A stretch of 64,000 nt of DNA from Leucogyrophana mollusca (taxonomy: Eukaryota > Basidiomycota > Agaricomycetes > Boletales): assembly GCA_021014945.1 (NCBI GenBank), contig MU266378.1, positions 62,001-126,000 on the forward strand, in the 5' to 3' direction. Position 1 is the first letter of the stretch. Every line of letters starts with the position of its first letter. Under the pieces are notes generated by a model. It did no database searches. It saw only the letters and a program-made list of their open reading frames with translations, and was not told where the DNA came from. Both the position numbers and the translations under genes were made by a program. Positions 21,296 to 32,498 of this stretch are shown here, piece by piece.

Positions 21296-24200
21296 ATGGC
21301 GTCCGCTTCCAGTGTGCTGAAAGACTTGCCTCATTCAAAGGACGTTGACTCCGCAAGCTTTCTGCGCGGAAGTTCACCGTCAGAACACGAGGATGACGAT
21401 GTCGACGGCGACGGAGAAGAGTATCATGAAGGAGACTACTCAACCCGAATGGAGGAACTTTTTGATGATGAGAACGAGGACGGCGAAGGAGAGGAAGATG
21501 AAAGCGAAGAAGCTTTCGTCTATGAAGGAGTAGACGCAAAACCGGTCTCTGGGACATATCGGGAACAGCTACGAGATGTGCTGGGGCCTGATGATGAAAC
21601 TGACGATTCCGAAGAACGGGAAGTCGAGCGTTCTCTCTTGCATGAAGATGCAAGTGACCTTGCCGAGATAACTCACAAAATAACACCAGTAAGTCGTATC
21701 TGCTGCCTCGTGTCCTCCATACTGCGGCTGAAAGAACGTTTGCAGCATGTTGAAGAACCGTCAGAAGGTAGCCCGTCAATATCTCCTGCGTTACCTTCAA
21801 TATCCGCCCCATCTTCCAGGATGGCTTCCCCTGTACCGAACGGGATGCTTTCGCCACTTCCAAAGCCATTCCTACACCCTACCGTATCTCGACTTCGTTC
21901 TTATACGCCGCAGCCCTCGCGCCTTCCGTCTGGCGGCAGTGCAGGGACGTTCAATTCTCCAGGCCTGCACGGAATTTCTCCACTTCCGTCCCATTTCTCT
22001 GACATCTCAAGGACGTCCTCGCCTTCCAATGTTAATCCAACTACTCGGCAAGGATATTCGAACGGACAACCACGGGCGGAGAGAGAGGTGTTTAGGTGGA
22101 TGCAGTTGCGGAATGCCGGCTCTCACATATACAATCAAGGGCCTATGAAAGCCTCAACAGTCTTAGGATCACCATTAGCGGGTGCACCCATGGTCTTGGC
22201 CGCGAATGGGCTTGTCTGCGTCGGCACCGACACGGGAAGGATCCTAGTCTTTGACTTCAAACAGGCCTTGAAATGCATCTGTGGAAATGACGCGTTAGGT
22301 AAGTGGACTCTTCCACAATGCTTTATCTGGACTCAATCTGGTCGGGTAGCAAGTACAGTGGGGCCCGTGTCCTCAGTAGCGTTGTCTAATGATCATACCT
22401 ACGTCGCGTCAGGACATACGTCGGGATATATCCAATTGTTCGATCTCAAAAACCCTCAAGTTGCCGCCCGTACCGTTGCTCCGACGTCGCTTACTGCTGT
22501 AACATCCGGACGACAGGAGGGTCATTTGTCGGGATCACGCATTACTGGTATAGCTTTCGTATCTGGTCGACATACGGCTGTTGTCTCTGCCGACGAGAAC
22601 GGTCTGTCCTTTTACCACAGCCTCGGCAAAGTTCTCTTCGTGGAGGCGTCTGATACAATTCGCATTCTGGGCAACTACCACGAAGAGGATGCTCCAGACG
22701 ACAGCCTTCGCCGCCCCCTTCCGGATGGAACGCCTTCGAATTCGATCCCCACAAATGACCTTAGCACCCTTCCGTTTCGACGCCGACGGCGAATTCGCAA
22801 CACTGTGTTGGCCATGCAAACACTTCCTTTGGGCACCTCTCCTCACTCAACGGACGGGTATCATCTAGTGGCTTTATTAACCCCATCAAAACTCGTTATT
22901 GTTGGACTGAAGCCAACTCCGAAGACGTGGCTGAGGCGGCCTCGAGAAGATGATCCACGCTCCTCGAAACCGAGGAACCGCAGGCGCGGCACTTTGTCTT
23001 GGTTCCCGAGTGTCCCAGTAGAGCCTGAAGGGCAAGTGGGAAAGAAGAAGAAGAATGGAGTGGATCGCTTGGCTCCGGCACATCCAACCCTCATATATTC
23101 ATGGGGAAGTACTCTTCGCCTTTTGCGAGTATCGGAGACCAAAATCAAGCAATCGGTTGCCAGCTCTCGTACAGGAAAAGTGAATGAGGTTGAAGTAGGC
23201 ACACTAGTATTCGAGGAGGCTGGCGGATGGTTCATGGAAGACGAGATTTTAGCTATCCAATGGATGAGTCTCAGTGTACGTTCTTTTTTCGTGACTCGGT
23301 ATACCAACTCTGAGACGACAATTGGATGTTATAGCAGGTCGCCATTTTCACGGCGGCGAATCTCAGCGTCTACGATGTTCGTACCGCCACGCTAGTCGAG
23401 CGCGTTCGGTTTGATGCCACCACTCTCGTATCCCCTTCCCTGTATCACACAAGTAATGGGTCGATCCCGTACTCGGAATCGATAAACGATATTGCGCACA
23501 GTGTCCGGGCATACAAGGGAAAGATATTCCTACTTGTACGTGGTTGTCTTACTGGTCGGCGCTTGTTCCGATGCTTATCGCGGCCTACCAACAGTGCCGG
23601 GAAGAGCTGAAAGTTGGGACGTTGCTCACATGGGCGGATAGGATCCTATCCTTCGTCGAGGACGGCGATTTCCTCAGTGCTATCGAGCTTACGCGGTCAT
23701 ATTACACAGGAGAAGCACCCGGAAACCGCAACGGTCTCCCAGATGACTTGCATGAGCGCAAAGCTGTCATTGGTGAAAAAATGCACGACTTAATGGTCGC
23801 GTCTGCTCGATATGCCTTCTCGGAAGACCGTATGACTGACGGTACACATGCTACGCCGGATGGCCGTGGAGTCGACCGGACTTCACTCTTTGAAGGCTTG
23901 GTTGCGACGTGCGCAAGAGCCTGCATCGCCTTGGACGATCATGACTTCCTATTTGAGGATCTTTTTCAGCAGTATGACGATGCTGGGATCTCTCGAATCT
24001 TCCTTAATCAACTCGAAGCCTTCGTTTTGGATAACAACATTCACTCCGTGCCACCACGGATCACACAACGGCTTGTTGCACTACACGAAAATGACGGTCG
24101 CCCCGACCTGGCAGAAAGGATCATATGGCATATTGACCCAGCGTGTCTAGACATCAATCAGACGATCCGTCTCTGTCAAACACATCATCTCTGGGATGCT

Positions 24201-26297
24201 CTGATATATGTTTACACCCGCGCCCTCAAAGATTACATATCCCCCGTTGTCGAACTTTTCAAACTCGTCCGTAAAGTCCAACAATTTCGGATTCACCAAA
24301 CGGAGTCCCGGCATTTACACCCTGATGAGGCTGACGTTGACGCTGCCGCCATGGAGTCTGTAGTTGTGAACGCCTACAAAATCTACCCATATCTGGCGGA
24401 CGTCCTGTCTGGACTTACCTACCCCAGTGAAGAGCCGTTGCAGCCCGAGGACGCTTTTCAGGCGAAGAAGGATGCATACTCTTTCCTCTTCTCAGGGCGG
24501 TCCAACACGTGGCCGCTAGAAGGAGGAAGGTTGATACTTACTGCGGACGAGGACGGTGGTACAGAACCAACCTACCCATATGCTCGCCTCTTACTTCGCT
24601 TTGATGCGGAGTCATTTTTACACTCGTTAGACATCGCTTTCGAGGATTCATATCTCAACGACTCGTCGCAAGAAGTCAGCCGACTAGTGATTGTCAAGAT
24701 CCTACTGGACATAATGTCAACTGGGAACTTGCCGCCCTCTGATACTGCATTCATCAATATCTTCATCGCAAGGAACGCCCCAAAGTATCCTCAGTTCATC
24801 CAGATTGCCCCCAGCGCACTCCATAAGATACTGGTGGATCTCGCCACCCAGTCTGAAGCGGACACTCGGGAAGATCGTCAACTTGCGGCAGAGTACCTGT
24901 TGTCGGTATACACCCCACATGAAAGTGGACGTGTGCTTCGTCTGTTTGAAGAAGCGGGGTTCTATCGTATTCTGCGCAATTGGCATCGACACGAACGACA
25001 ATGGGCACCACTCATGTCTACATATCTACACGATCCTGATATGCGGACCTCGGAGTTGTTTAACCATCTTGATGACGTTCTCATCAACTCGGCACGCGAC
25101 AACAAGGGTGTTATTCCCACTGACACGCTTGACGTGTTTTCTGAGGCTCTTGGCCGCCTCCTCAGCACCGACGTTACACTGGTGGCATCATTGGTCGATA
25201 AGCACGCACCGAACCTGCACGAAGAGGCGTTGCGGAATCTACCAGAGACTGCAGACTCCGAGCGTTTCATCTATCTTAATTACCTTCTCGGACCACCTCG
25301 CCCAGAGGACGACGAGTACATCTCTCCGTACGATCGGCCCAGTTCGTCGCACGTCACGAAATCCCTCCGTCATCTCTACATTTCGTTGCAATGTCGCCTT
25401 CACCCATCCGACGTTATCACTGTCCTCAAACACATACCAGCGGATCTTCTGGATTGGTCGGAAGTATTGCAGACCTGCGAGCAGAATCAAGTTTATGACG
25501 CTGTGATTTGGACCTTGAACTGGAGAGGAAAACCTCGCGACGCTCTTTCGAAGGTGGAGGCCTTTGAGGAGAAGTTGACTCTCAGCATCGTTCGGAGTCT
25601 AGCTTCGTCGGCCCCAGCAAATGCGGACGCCATCATCAAACAAGTCGATTCTCTTCAGGCAGTAGGACGGAAGGGAGTCGACATCTGTCTTGAACATTCC
25701 AGAGCGTCTACCCCTGGCGATGTACCCCTAGAAGACATCTGGTTTCAACTCTTGAGTAGCCAGATCCATTCAGTGCAAAGTGTCTCGGCCTGCTGCGGTG
25801 GGCAGGTACAAGCTGGTGAAAATATAGCTGGGACTGGGACCGCGACCTTGGAGGAGCGTGTTCAGGCCACGCTGCGCACCCTCGTGCAAGAGACATTTGC
25901 GTCTCTTGTCTCTATCAGTTCAACTCAGGCCGTCTCCTTCCCTCGACTATTTAAACGCCTAGTCGATCCCAGCATCCACGCCAGTATAACTACTGGCACT
26001 CCATACACGGAATTTAGGACAATACTGACCGGCATGCTGGAGTCCTATCGCTCAGATGGAGATATGTTGATCATATCGAAGCACTTGCTCGAGCGAGATG
26101 TGTTCGACACAGTGGAGAAGTTTACAGGCGAGAGGATGCGAGGTTGGGCACCCGCTCGTAGTGTCTGTTCAACGTGTCGTCAGGCTGTAGCGGGGAAGAA
26201 AACAAGGGATCTGGCAACTACGGCAGAGGGTGAACGGATCGTAGTCTCGCGGACAGGAGCCATATACCACAGTAGATGTTTCCCGCAAGACTCCTAA
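21296..26297 (+). CDS. VPS8: Vacuolar protein sorting protein 8 (CORVET tethering complex)
   Basis: Large subunit of the CORVET complex that binds the endosomal Rab5/Vps21 GTPase and tethers endosomes. The N-terminus is highly acidic (Glu/Asp blocks, residues ~25-125). A WD40-like propeller follows ('AANGLVCVGTDTGRILVFDF', 'SGHTSGYIQLFDL', 'VVSADENGLSFYHSLG'). The VPS8-specific domain has 'VGTLLTWADRIL' and 'EDGDFLSAIELTRSYYTG'. A long alpha-solenoid and a C-terminal RING-like zinc finger ('VCSTCRQAV' ... 'IYHSRCF') complete the protein, about 1,590 residues. Five exons; the first two introns are 57 nt (near 21690-21746) and 51 nt (near 22300-22350), both multiples of three without stop codons. 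The remaining introns lie near 23277 and 23536. The start ATG at 21296 gives 'MASASSVLKDLP'. It runs convergent with COG2. Confidence 0.93.
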
Positions 26298-26387
26298 TTA
26301 CTGCAATATTGTATATCTATCGCCAGTATCATAGTTTACGGATTCATATCTTCCTATTTGGCACTCACAGATCTGTCGCAGAAAACG

Positions 26388-29300
26388 TCAGTGGCACAAG
26401 TAACGTGGCGGAACTGATATCACCATACCGTCTATTAATTCTGTGTGCACCATCTTATGGAGTAACTTGAAGCTATCGGTGGATGGCACATCAACTCCCA
26501 ACGATTGGCCTTCCTTCGCGAACGCTTCTACATCCAGGACCATTTGCGTGCGAATACGTTCCTCGTCGCGTCCGTCGTCTTTACCGGCACTTCCGGTTCC
26601 AAACAAAGAGAGTGCCGACCTCCTGCCTTTCTCCAGACGCCTTAAAGATCCCTCTGCCCTCTTCATAGCAGTGAGGTAATGTATATATCTAGCGCAAGGG
26701 TGGTTATTTGTACGTCTTCTTCAAAGCTGATTGCGTACCTTTGACAGACATTGTCAATCACTTCAGTGGAAATTGGTTTCATAAAGTCGTCTTTCAAATT
26801 TTCTCCGGGGCCATTAGCACCAACACCAAAAAACGTCTTCACGGGACGAAGAATGGCTGATACGAAATAGCTCGGTTCTGTGGGTATTCGCTTGCTCGAC
26901 ATTGCTCTGAATTGGGACGGTATTGACCGCACGGGTAGGAGGGCATCGCAACAACGCCGAGTCAATATTTGGACGAGCTGATTTGACAAAGGGGCGGTGA
27001 GGTTTTCCAGCATGTTCAGCTGTTGTAATAGAATCTCTGCATCGCACCCCTTAAGCAAGCTTGGTATGACCCACTGAGCTGGCACGCACCTTCCAGAGAT
27101 ATACCTTCTTCTGTACCACCAGTAGTCTCAGGGAGCATCATGCTGACCTCTTCTCGCCACAACGCCCAGACCAGGGAAACCATAGCCTTAATATCGACGA
27201 TGGCGGCAGAAAATTGCCTCAGCAAAGGTTCATCCGTGGCACTAGTTTCGGCGTTGGTAGTCTCTGAGGGAGGAGCTGGCGTAGCGGCACGAGATAACGA
27301 TGATGGCGTGGAACCCTGCCATAAAAATTGTTTGAAAAATGGCAACTAACTAGCACATAGATCATAAGGGGCTACCTTCTCGTTCATCAAAGCCGTGACT
27401 GCCTTCACCGGTAATTCAGAGGCAGGAAGACTGCTGTCAAGCCATCCTTTGAATCTGCCAATAAGCTGAGCGAAGAGAGATTGAGATTCGGCATTGAGCT
27501 GAAGCGATTATAAACCCCACCTGAAGGGTTAGCTTCCAGAAACGGTGGCCCAAATCTGGGATGTACACTTCTGCGCTCCAGCAAGCAGAAATTGCGGTCC
27601 AGACGTCGGCAGCCTGGGCGGTCACAAAGGGACCACGACCTATAGATGTACAGTTGAGCCACGAGATGGCTTTCAATAATCCTGGATCACCTGTGATGGA
27701 AGTGTGGGCCGCTGGTGTTATAGTTGTTACCGCTAACGACTCCTCCAGTCGGGTGATGATATCCTTCCAACGCAATTGAAAATATACTTGTAGCTGCCAC
27801 CTCCGATTAAATGCAGAATACACTGGATGCGAACGCATGCTCTGGATAGATTGGGTGGACGGTGCTAAAAGTTCGAGAGCGCGAATGAATGCTTGGGTCG
27901 TGGCATGATGCTACGTGGATCAGCTCAGACATAGCAATATGGTGCATACAAACGAGAACACACTTTTCGAAACTCGTCTGGATTTCCCGCAGCAAAAACA
28001 ATGTTTCCCAATTCGTCCATGATCGCTCTGCCAATCTCCGCCCAGACAACATTTGCCATGATTTCGAATCCGTCGTCATTGCTGAGTGTCAGGCCATCGT
28101 CCTTTGGTGGGGCAATTAAGGTAGCAAAGTTCCCCTTTTCTTTCGACCCCGATGCAGATTTCAACGACACCTTCTCTGTGATTTCCATTATGCGACAAAA
28201 GTCCCGTTCTACGAAACGCAGCACTTGATTGTATAAACTGGCTAGTGGGTCCCCAGATTCATCGAGTAACTGTGCTGATTGTGATGCAGGGCCGTAAGCT
28301 GAGTCGAATGGATTCTGCTTCGACGCAAATGCGGTGAATGGAGTGTATGGAGTGCGGGGAGGAAGCGAGCTGGTGTGCGACACGCCTAGAGTAGGCGGTA
28401 GAGGCGTTCGGGGTATTATGGGAGAACGTGGAGCGGCTAATGCCTCAGGAAAAATGGTCTGCAAGGTACAACATAAGTCACCAAGTTAGTTAGATCAAAC
28501 AATGACCTGACTTTTCTGATAAACCCTTGCATGACGTCTCTTTTCAAGAGTTCCTCGGCTGTCCTCCAAAGACCTAAAGTGTCATAGATTCTTAGATATT
28601 CCGTTAAATCTGCGGTTGCTTTAGCCCGTTCTATTTCGGAGATTTTGCCGTCTACGTTGTTTGTGAGGGAGATAAGGGTAGAAGCAAACAGATGGTCAAG
28701 GTCAGAGGAGAGTGTGGTTTGAATGCGGTCGACGCTCTATGAGGACAGGGAACTGTGTCAATAGAACAGTTCACAATCAGAGACCATCACATACCCATTG
28801 AATCTCATCCACAAACACACATTTCTCAGATCTAGCTTTCGACACATGGTACAGTAGCTGAGTGTATTCAGTGGCTACTCGAGCAAGGTGCTTCGCACGA
28901 TTCCCTCGTGCTCTAGATATATTAATTAGCTTTCAAGCGCAAGGAGAGTCATAAATTCTCACTTCAGGTTGCTATCGTTGGGTTGTGAGTCGTTGACCAG
29001 ATGAGGAGGTACTTTGAGTTCGGCCATACCGAGAGGCGTGGGAGCATCGTGAGCGGGATGAGATATGAGAAGTAAAGACTCCAGTCTTGTAACGGATTCA
29101 GATATCTTGAGCAACAGATGGAGCAGGGCCTAAAGTACTATCAGCAAAAGCTGGGCGCAACGGAAGCGGGGATGACCTTTTCGTCACGCAGCTTGGAGCG
29201 CGCTTCTAGCTTGTCTTGGATAGCCGCTTGTATATCCTGCAATCCTTTCCTTGATTCCTGACATGTTATGTTCAAAAGACCGAACAATAATTCGCAATGT

Positions 29301-29739
29301 CCTCACGTACTAATATCTGGGCTCGAAGCTCGCCAAGAGGATACTTCAATCTCTCCAGTCTGGCCCCCTCTCCTTTAAGATCCGTGCTGAGGCTGATGAA
29401 TGCCTCGTAGTCATCGTTAATGAGAAGCACCAGCTCCTCTTTCAATGCGGATAGGTAGTCCCTCAACTCTGTGCGCAGGTCAGGCAACGACGTGTGAGAG
29501 CGTGAAACCAGAAAGTCCTCCACGTTGAAAGTCTCCGCAATTAAGTAAGGGTTGTCATGTGATAGTGGAACGTGTATGGGGAGGTCATGCTTCGAACTTG
29601 GGTCTCGCCCGGACATTGCTCGAATGTCTGGCGTTGGCGTGGACCCCGCTTGTTCACGGGCAACAAGCTCTTCAGCTAGCCGTTCCAGTTCGAAAGGATC
29701 TGGGATCTTGTCATGTCTTCGAGCGCTTTGTGAAGCCAT
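26388..29739 (-). CDS. COG2: Conserved oligomeric Golgi complex subunit 2
   Basis: Lobe A subunit of the COG tethering complex, needed for intra-Golgi retrograde traffic. The N-terminal signature is clear: 'TFNVEDFLVSRSHTSLPDLR', 'ELVLLINDDYEAFISLST' and 'DLKGEGARLERLKYPL'. The rest is an alpha-helical rod with many short exons (at least ten), and the C-terminal region 'RIRTQMVLDVEAFAKEGQSL' with 'GVDVPSTDSFKLLHKMV' matches the COG2 C-terminal domain. The true ATG is at 29737-29739 ('MASQSARRHDK'). The last residues after 'HTELIDG' may instead be intron, because a gt follows there, so the exact 3' end is less sure. The stop is only ~90 bp from the VPS8 stop on the other strand. Confidence 0.9.
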
Positions 29740-30449
29740 CAAACAAAGCAGAGTTCAGTCACGGTACGCTTATATTATGAGCAGCCACAAGAGGAGGAGT
29801 GAGCATTTGTTTGCCAACGCCTTCCGATTCTAACAGGTACAAATACGAGCAATGACACGCTTGACAATTCATGTCACGGACCTTGCATGGACCTCACGGT
29901 AGTTCTGGGCTTCCGCAATCGCTTGCGAGTACTACTGTGCTTGCCACAAGACCAGAACAAGTGTTGCGGTGTGTCACTTGTCTCGAGCCGAAACGGCGCT
30001 CCCGATTTCCCTTTACCAATACCCCATCGCGCCCCGCCCAATGACCACCGCCACCACAGGGCCCAAAACTCCGAATCCTGGGGATGTCCCTCCCACAAAA
30101 GCGAATGACACGTGGCACCGATTCTTGTTGAGCGGTTGACTTCAAGGTCCATTTGAATAGGTACTTAGTGATTCTGAAGGCCGTCGTGTAAAGCGACTGT
30201 CTCACCCTCTAAACCCGTCGAATCTCCCATCCATGCTACTTAACATATTACAACTATATTTCAAAAATCAACCCAGGCCTATGTTTTATCCCCTCGAATC
30301 CATGGTCCAGTTCTCTCAGCGACACTCTTGGCAGACTTACATAAGTGTACAGGAGAGAGGGAACGGAGCAAATTCACTTTCTACACAGGTATCAGATGGC
30401 TCATCTGGTACTTCAAGGTAGGCTCAGGTAAGTATGAGTCCAATGTCCG
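29740..30449. other. Intergenic between COG2 and Pth11-like gene
   Basis: 710 bp holding the COG2 promoter and the 3' flank of the next gene. Minus-strand frames here (about 29874-30205) are Trp/Gly/Arg-rich and not convincing. Nothing else seen. Confidence 0.5.
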
Positions 30450-31727
30450 CTAGGACCAAGATTTGTCGTGTGTGTGTGTGTCGTCCAAGCCTTGAGATCG
30501 TTTGGATGAACTGGTGTCCCCACCAGAGTGTTCCAGGTCAACGGTAGTCAGGTACAGGGTGGTTGCTCTACGGCGATCATGGCTGTCAAAGGCGCTAGTT
30601 GCGTCCGAGCCTGGGGCTTCCTCGTCGTTTCTCAAAAATCGGTCGAGATATGTCGCAGTCACCAAGAGGCTGCAGACGAAAAGACAGACTGTGACCTAGG
30701 GGAAAGGAGCTCCTTAGACTGAACCTGATCCTCGAAAAATGACAAGTAGGCACGCACCTCGATCTCTCCCGTTATGAAAGCCAGGAGGCTCTTGTTCAAA
30801 AGTCGACAGATGGCGCGAAACAAAGATACAAATGACACAAGTATGCTAGACGAGAAGATAGAGAGCACCATTCGACGTTGTCGCTTTACAGGAAGCTTGA
30901 CGTTCCACAGCATACGCAAGGGTAGGATGACGAGTATTGCATCTGAGATGACATCGGCTGCAGCGTTCACGGTTCAGATGGGGCTGGCGAGTATTTCAAC
31001 GAGGTCTACGTGACTCACTGGCAAGTTGGTAGATGTCTGAGGCATGGGTAAAGGGACACGAAATAATGGCCAGGTTATACCTTAGCAGTGGAGCTGAGTC
31101 TTCGCTAGATGGCATGAAAGAATGGCATTACCAATAAAGATCGTGCCCACAGATATAAGCCTTCCAGATCATAAGACCACTCCAAAGTAGGGCAAAGATA
31201 ATGCTGACGCTGGTGGAGATACGGCGTGATTTCGAAGGGTGAATCAGCCGTGTTACAGAATACAAGATGCTCATGCGAACCGTCCTTAGACGTCAGAGGC
31301 GGGGTTGAGCCTGGATCTCGAGAAAGGAAGGGAGAATACACGACACACCATACGAGACAGTTGAATGTAGAGACATAAACCCAATACGCGACGATGGATG
31401 TTTTACCGACTATGAGGGAGGTCAGCATCAAGTTGTCAAGTTCAAAACGATGTAACGGACATGTCCTGATATACATCCAGCTAGAAACGACGCAGGCGGT
31501 GCCGCACAGTAATGCTACTGCCGCCCAGGCATCGTCCCACCAGAATCTTCCTATCGACAGACGGTGAACCAACCTGAAGAGAGTCAAAAGTATTGCAATG
31601 CCCTGCAGCACAGTGTTTATGACTTGATGTAATATTGCACCCGTTCAAAATTGAGATGTCAATATGCTCGAGAACACTGAAAACACTCACTTGACGAGTC
31701 CGTAGTTGCCGATATCGCGGAGGACAT
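30450..31727 (-). CDS. Pth11/rhodopsin-like integral membrane protein
   Basis: Seven-span membrane protein of the fungal 'rhodopsin-domain' (Pth11-related) family; members may be receptors, but function is generally unproven. The N-terminus is rebuilt as 'MSSAISATTDSS' (ATG 31725-31727) spliced through a gt..ag intron to 'IINTVLQGIAILLTLFRLV', the first span. The family marker 'RFWWDDAWAAVALL' follows, then 'VAYWVYVSTFNCLVW', 'ARMSILYSVTRLIHPSK', 'ALLWSGLMIWKAYICG' and the C-terminal spans 'DVISDAILVILPLRMLW' and 'LSIFSSSILVSFVSLFRAI'. The cytosolic tail is Ser/Thr-rich and ends 'DDTHTHDKSWS', encoded by a GT repeat. At least five introns; inner borders are approximate. No CFEM domain is seen. 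Confidence 0.72.
30468..30481. repeat. (GT)7 microsatellite inside coding sequence
   Basis: Seven GT dinucleotides in the last codons of the Pth11-like gene; on the coding strand they make the Thr-His-Thr-His part of the tail. Slippage here would change the reading frame of the last few residues. Confidence 0.8.
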
Positions 31728-32498
31728 GTTCGATGAGGAAAGAAGTGAAATTAACAGCAAACACGCTCATTTGTGGTCCGACGCCATTGCTAAGTTAGAC
31801 AAAGTTCGTTGTCACTTCGGCCCACTCCAGCCTCTAGGTTCGCATGCCAAAGCTTAGGGTCTATACGCTCCGATTGAAATCACAGTCGCAGCAACCGAGT
31901 TGAACAAGGTCACTCACGGATAAGAGAACCAAAGTAAACACACAGGCAGCCTTGACTCGTCGAGCTGTAACATGGCACATAACCGAACGGGACGGTGCTT
32001 GCAAGGTCCTGGTAGTATCCCGCAAGTCCACCGAGCCTCCAGGCTCTAAGGAACGGTTGCATTTCATTGAGAGTCTGTGGGATACTTCCACTTCGGACTC
32101 TATCACACTTTGCGTCAGCCCCAAACTGGGCAAGTCTAAATTAACTTTGTTGTGACCCTGTGAGTGGATTGCTGGAGTAGCGGCTGTATTTCGATCGTGG
32201 CTCACGCAGATTCCCCTTCAACGCCAATCAAAAGGTTATGAGTGATACGCAAACTTCCGTAGAGAGACAGGCCATCAGCTGAAGTTTGCAATTCGCACAT
32301 CGCCCCCCGAAATAGCGGAATGGACGGAAAGGTTGTGGAGCGCTTGCTCACCGACGTACTGCAAGGCCTGCCTATAGTCATTGGCGACTACTACTAGGGG
32401 TGGCACGGAAAACATATATGTATATTGGGTGCGGACGTAAGAGAAATACTGAGAGATCGTACCGACGTGTCCGATCGTCCGAGAAGAACACATCATGC
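31728..32498. other. Intergenic between Pth11-like gene and CLC gene
   Basis: 771 bp with the promoter of the Pth11-like gene and the CLC 3' flank, both minus strand. A minus-strand frame at 31861-32205 has a true ATG ('MSHDRNTAATPAIHSQ') and about 95 protein-like residues before a possible gt donor, but no recognisable continuation. I do not call it. Confidence 0.4.

Noticed and set aside
24805..25506. 233-codon plus-strand frame
   Set aside because: Out-of-frame shadow within the long VPS8 exon, which has clear family motifs in the other frame.
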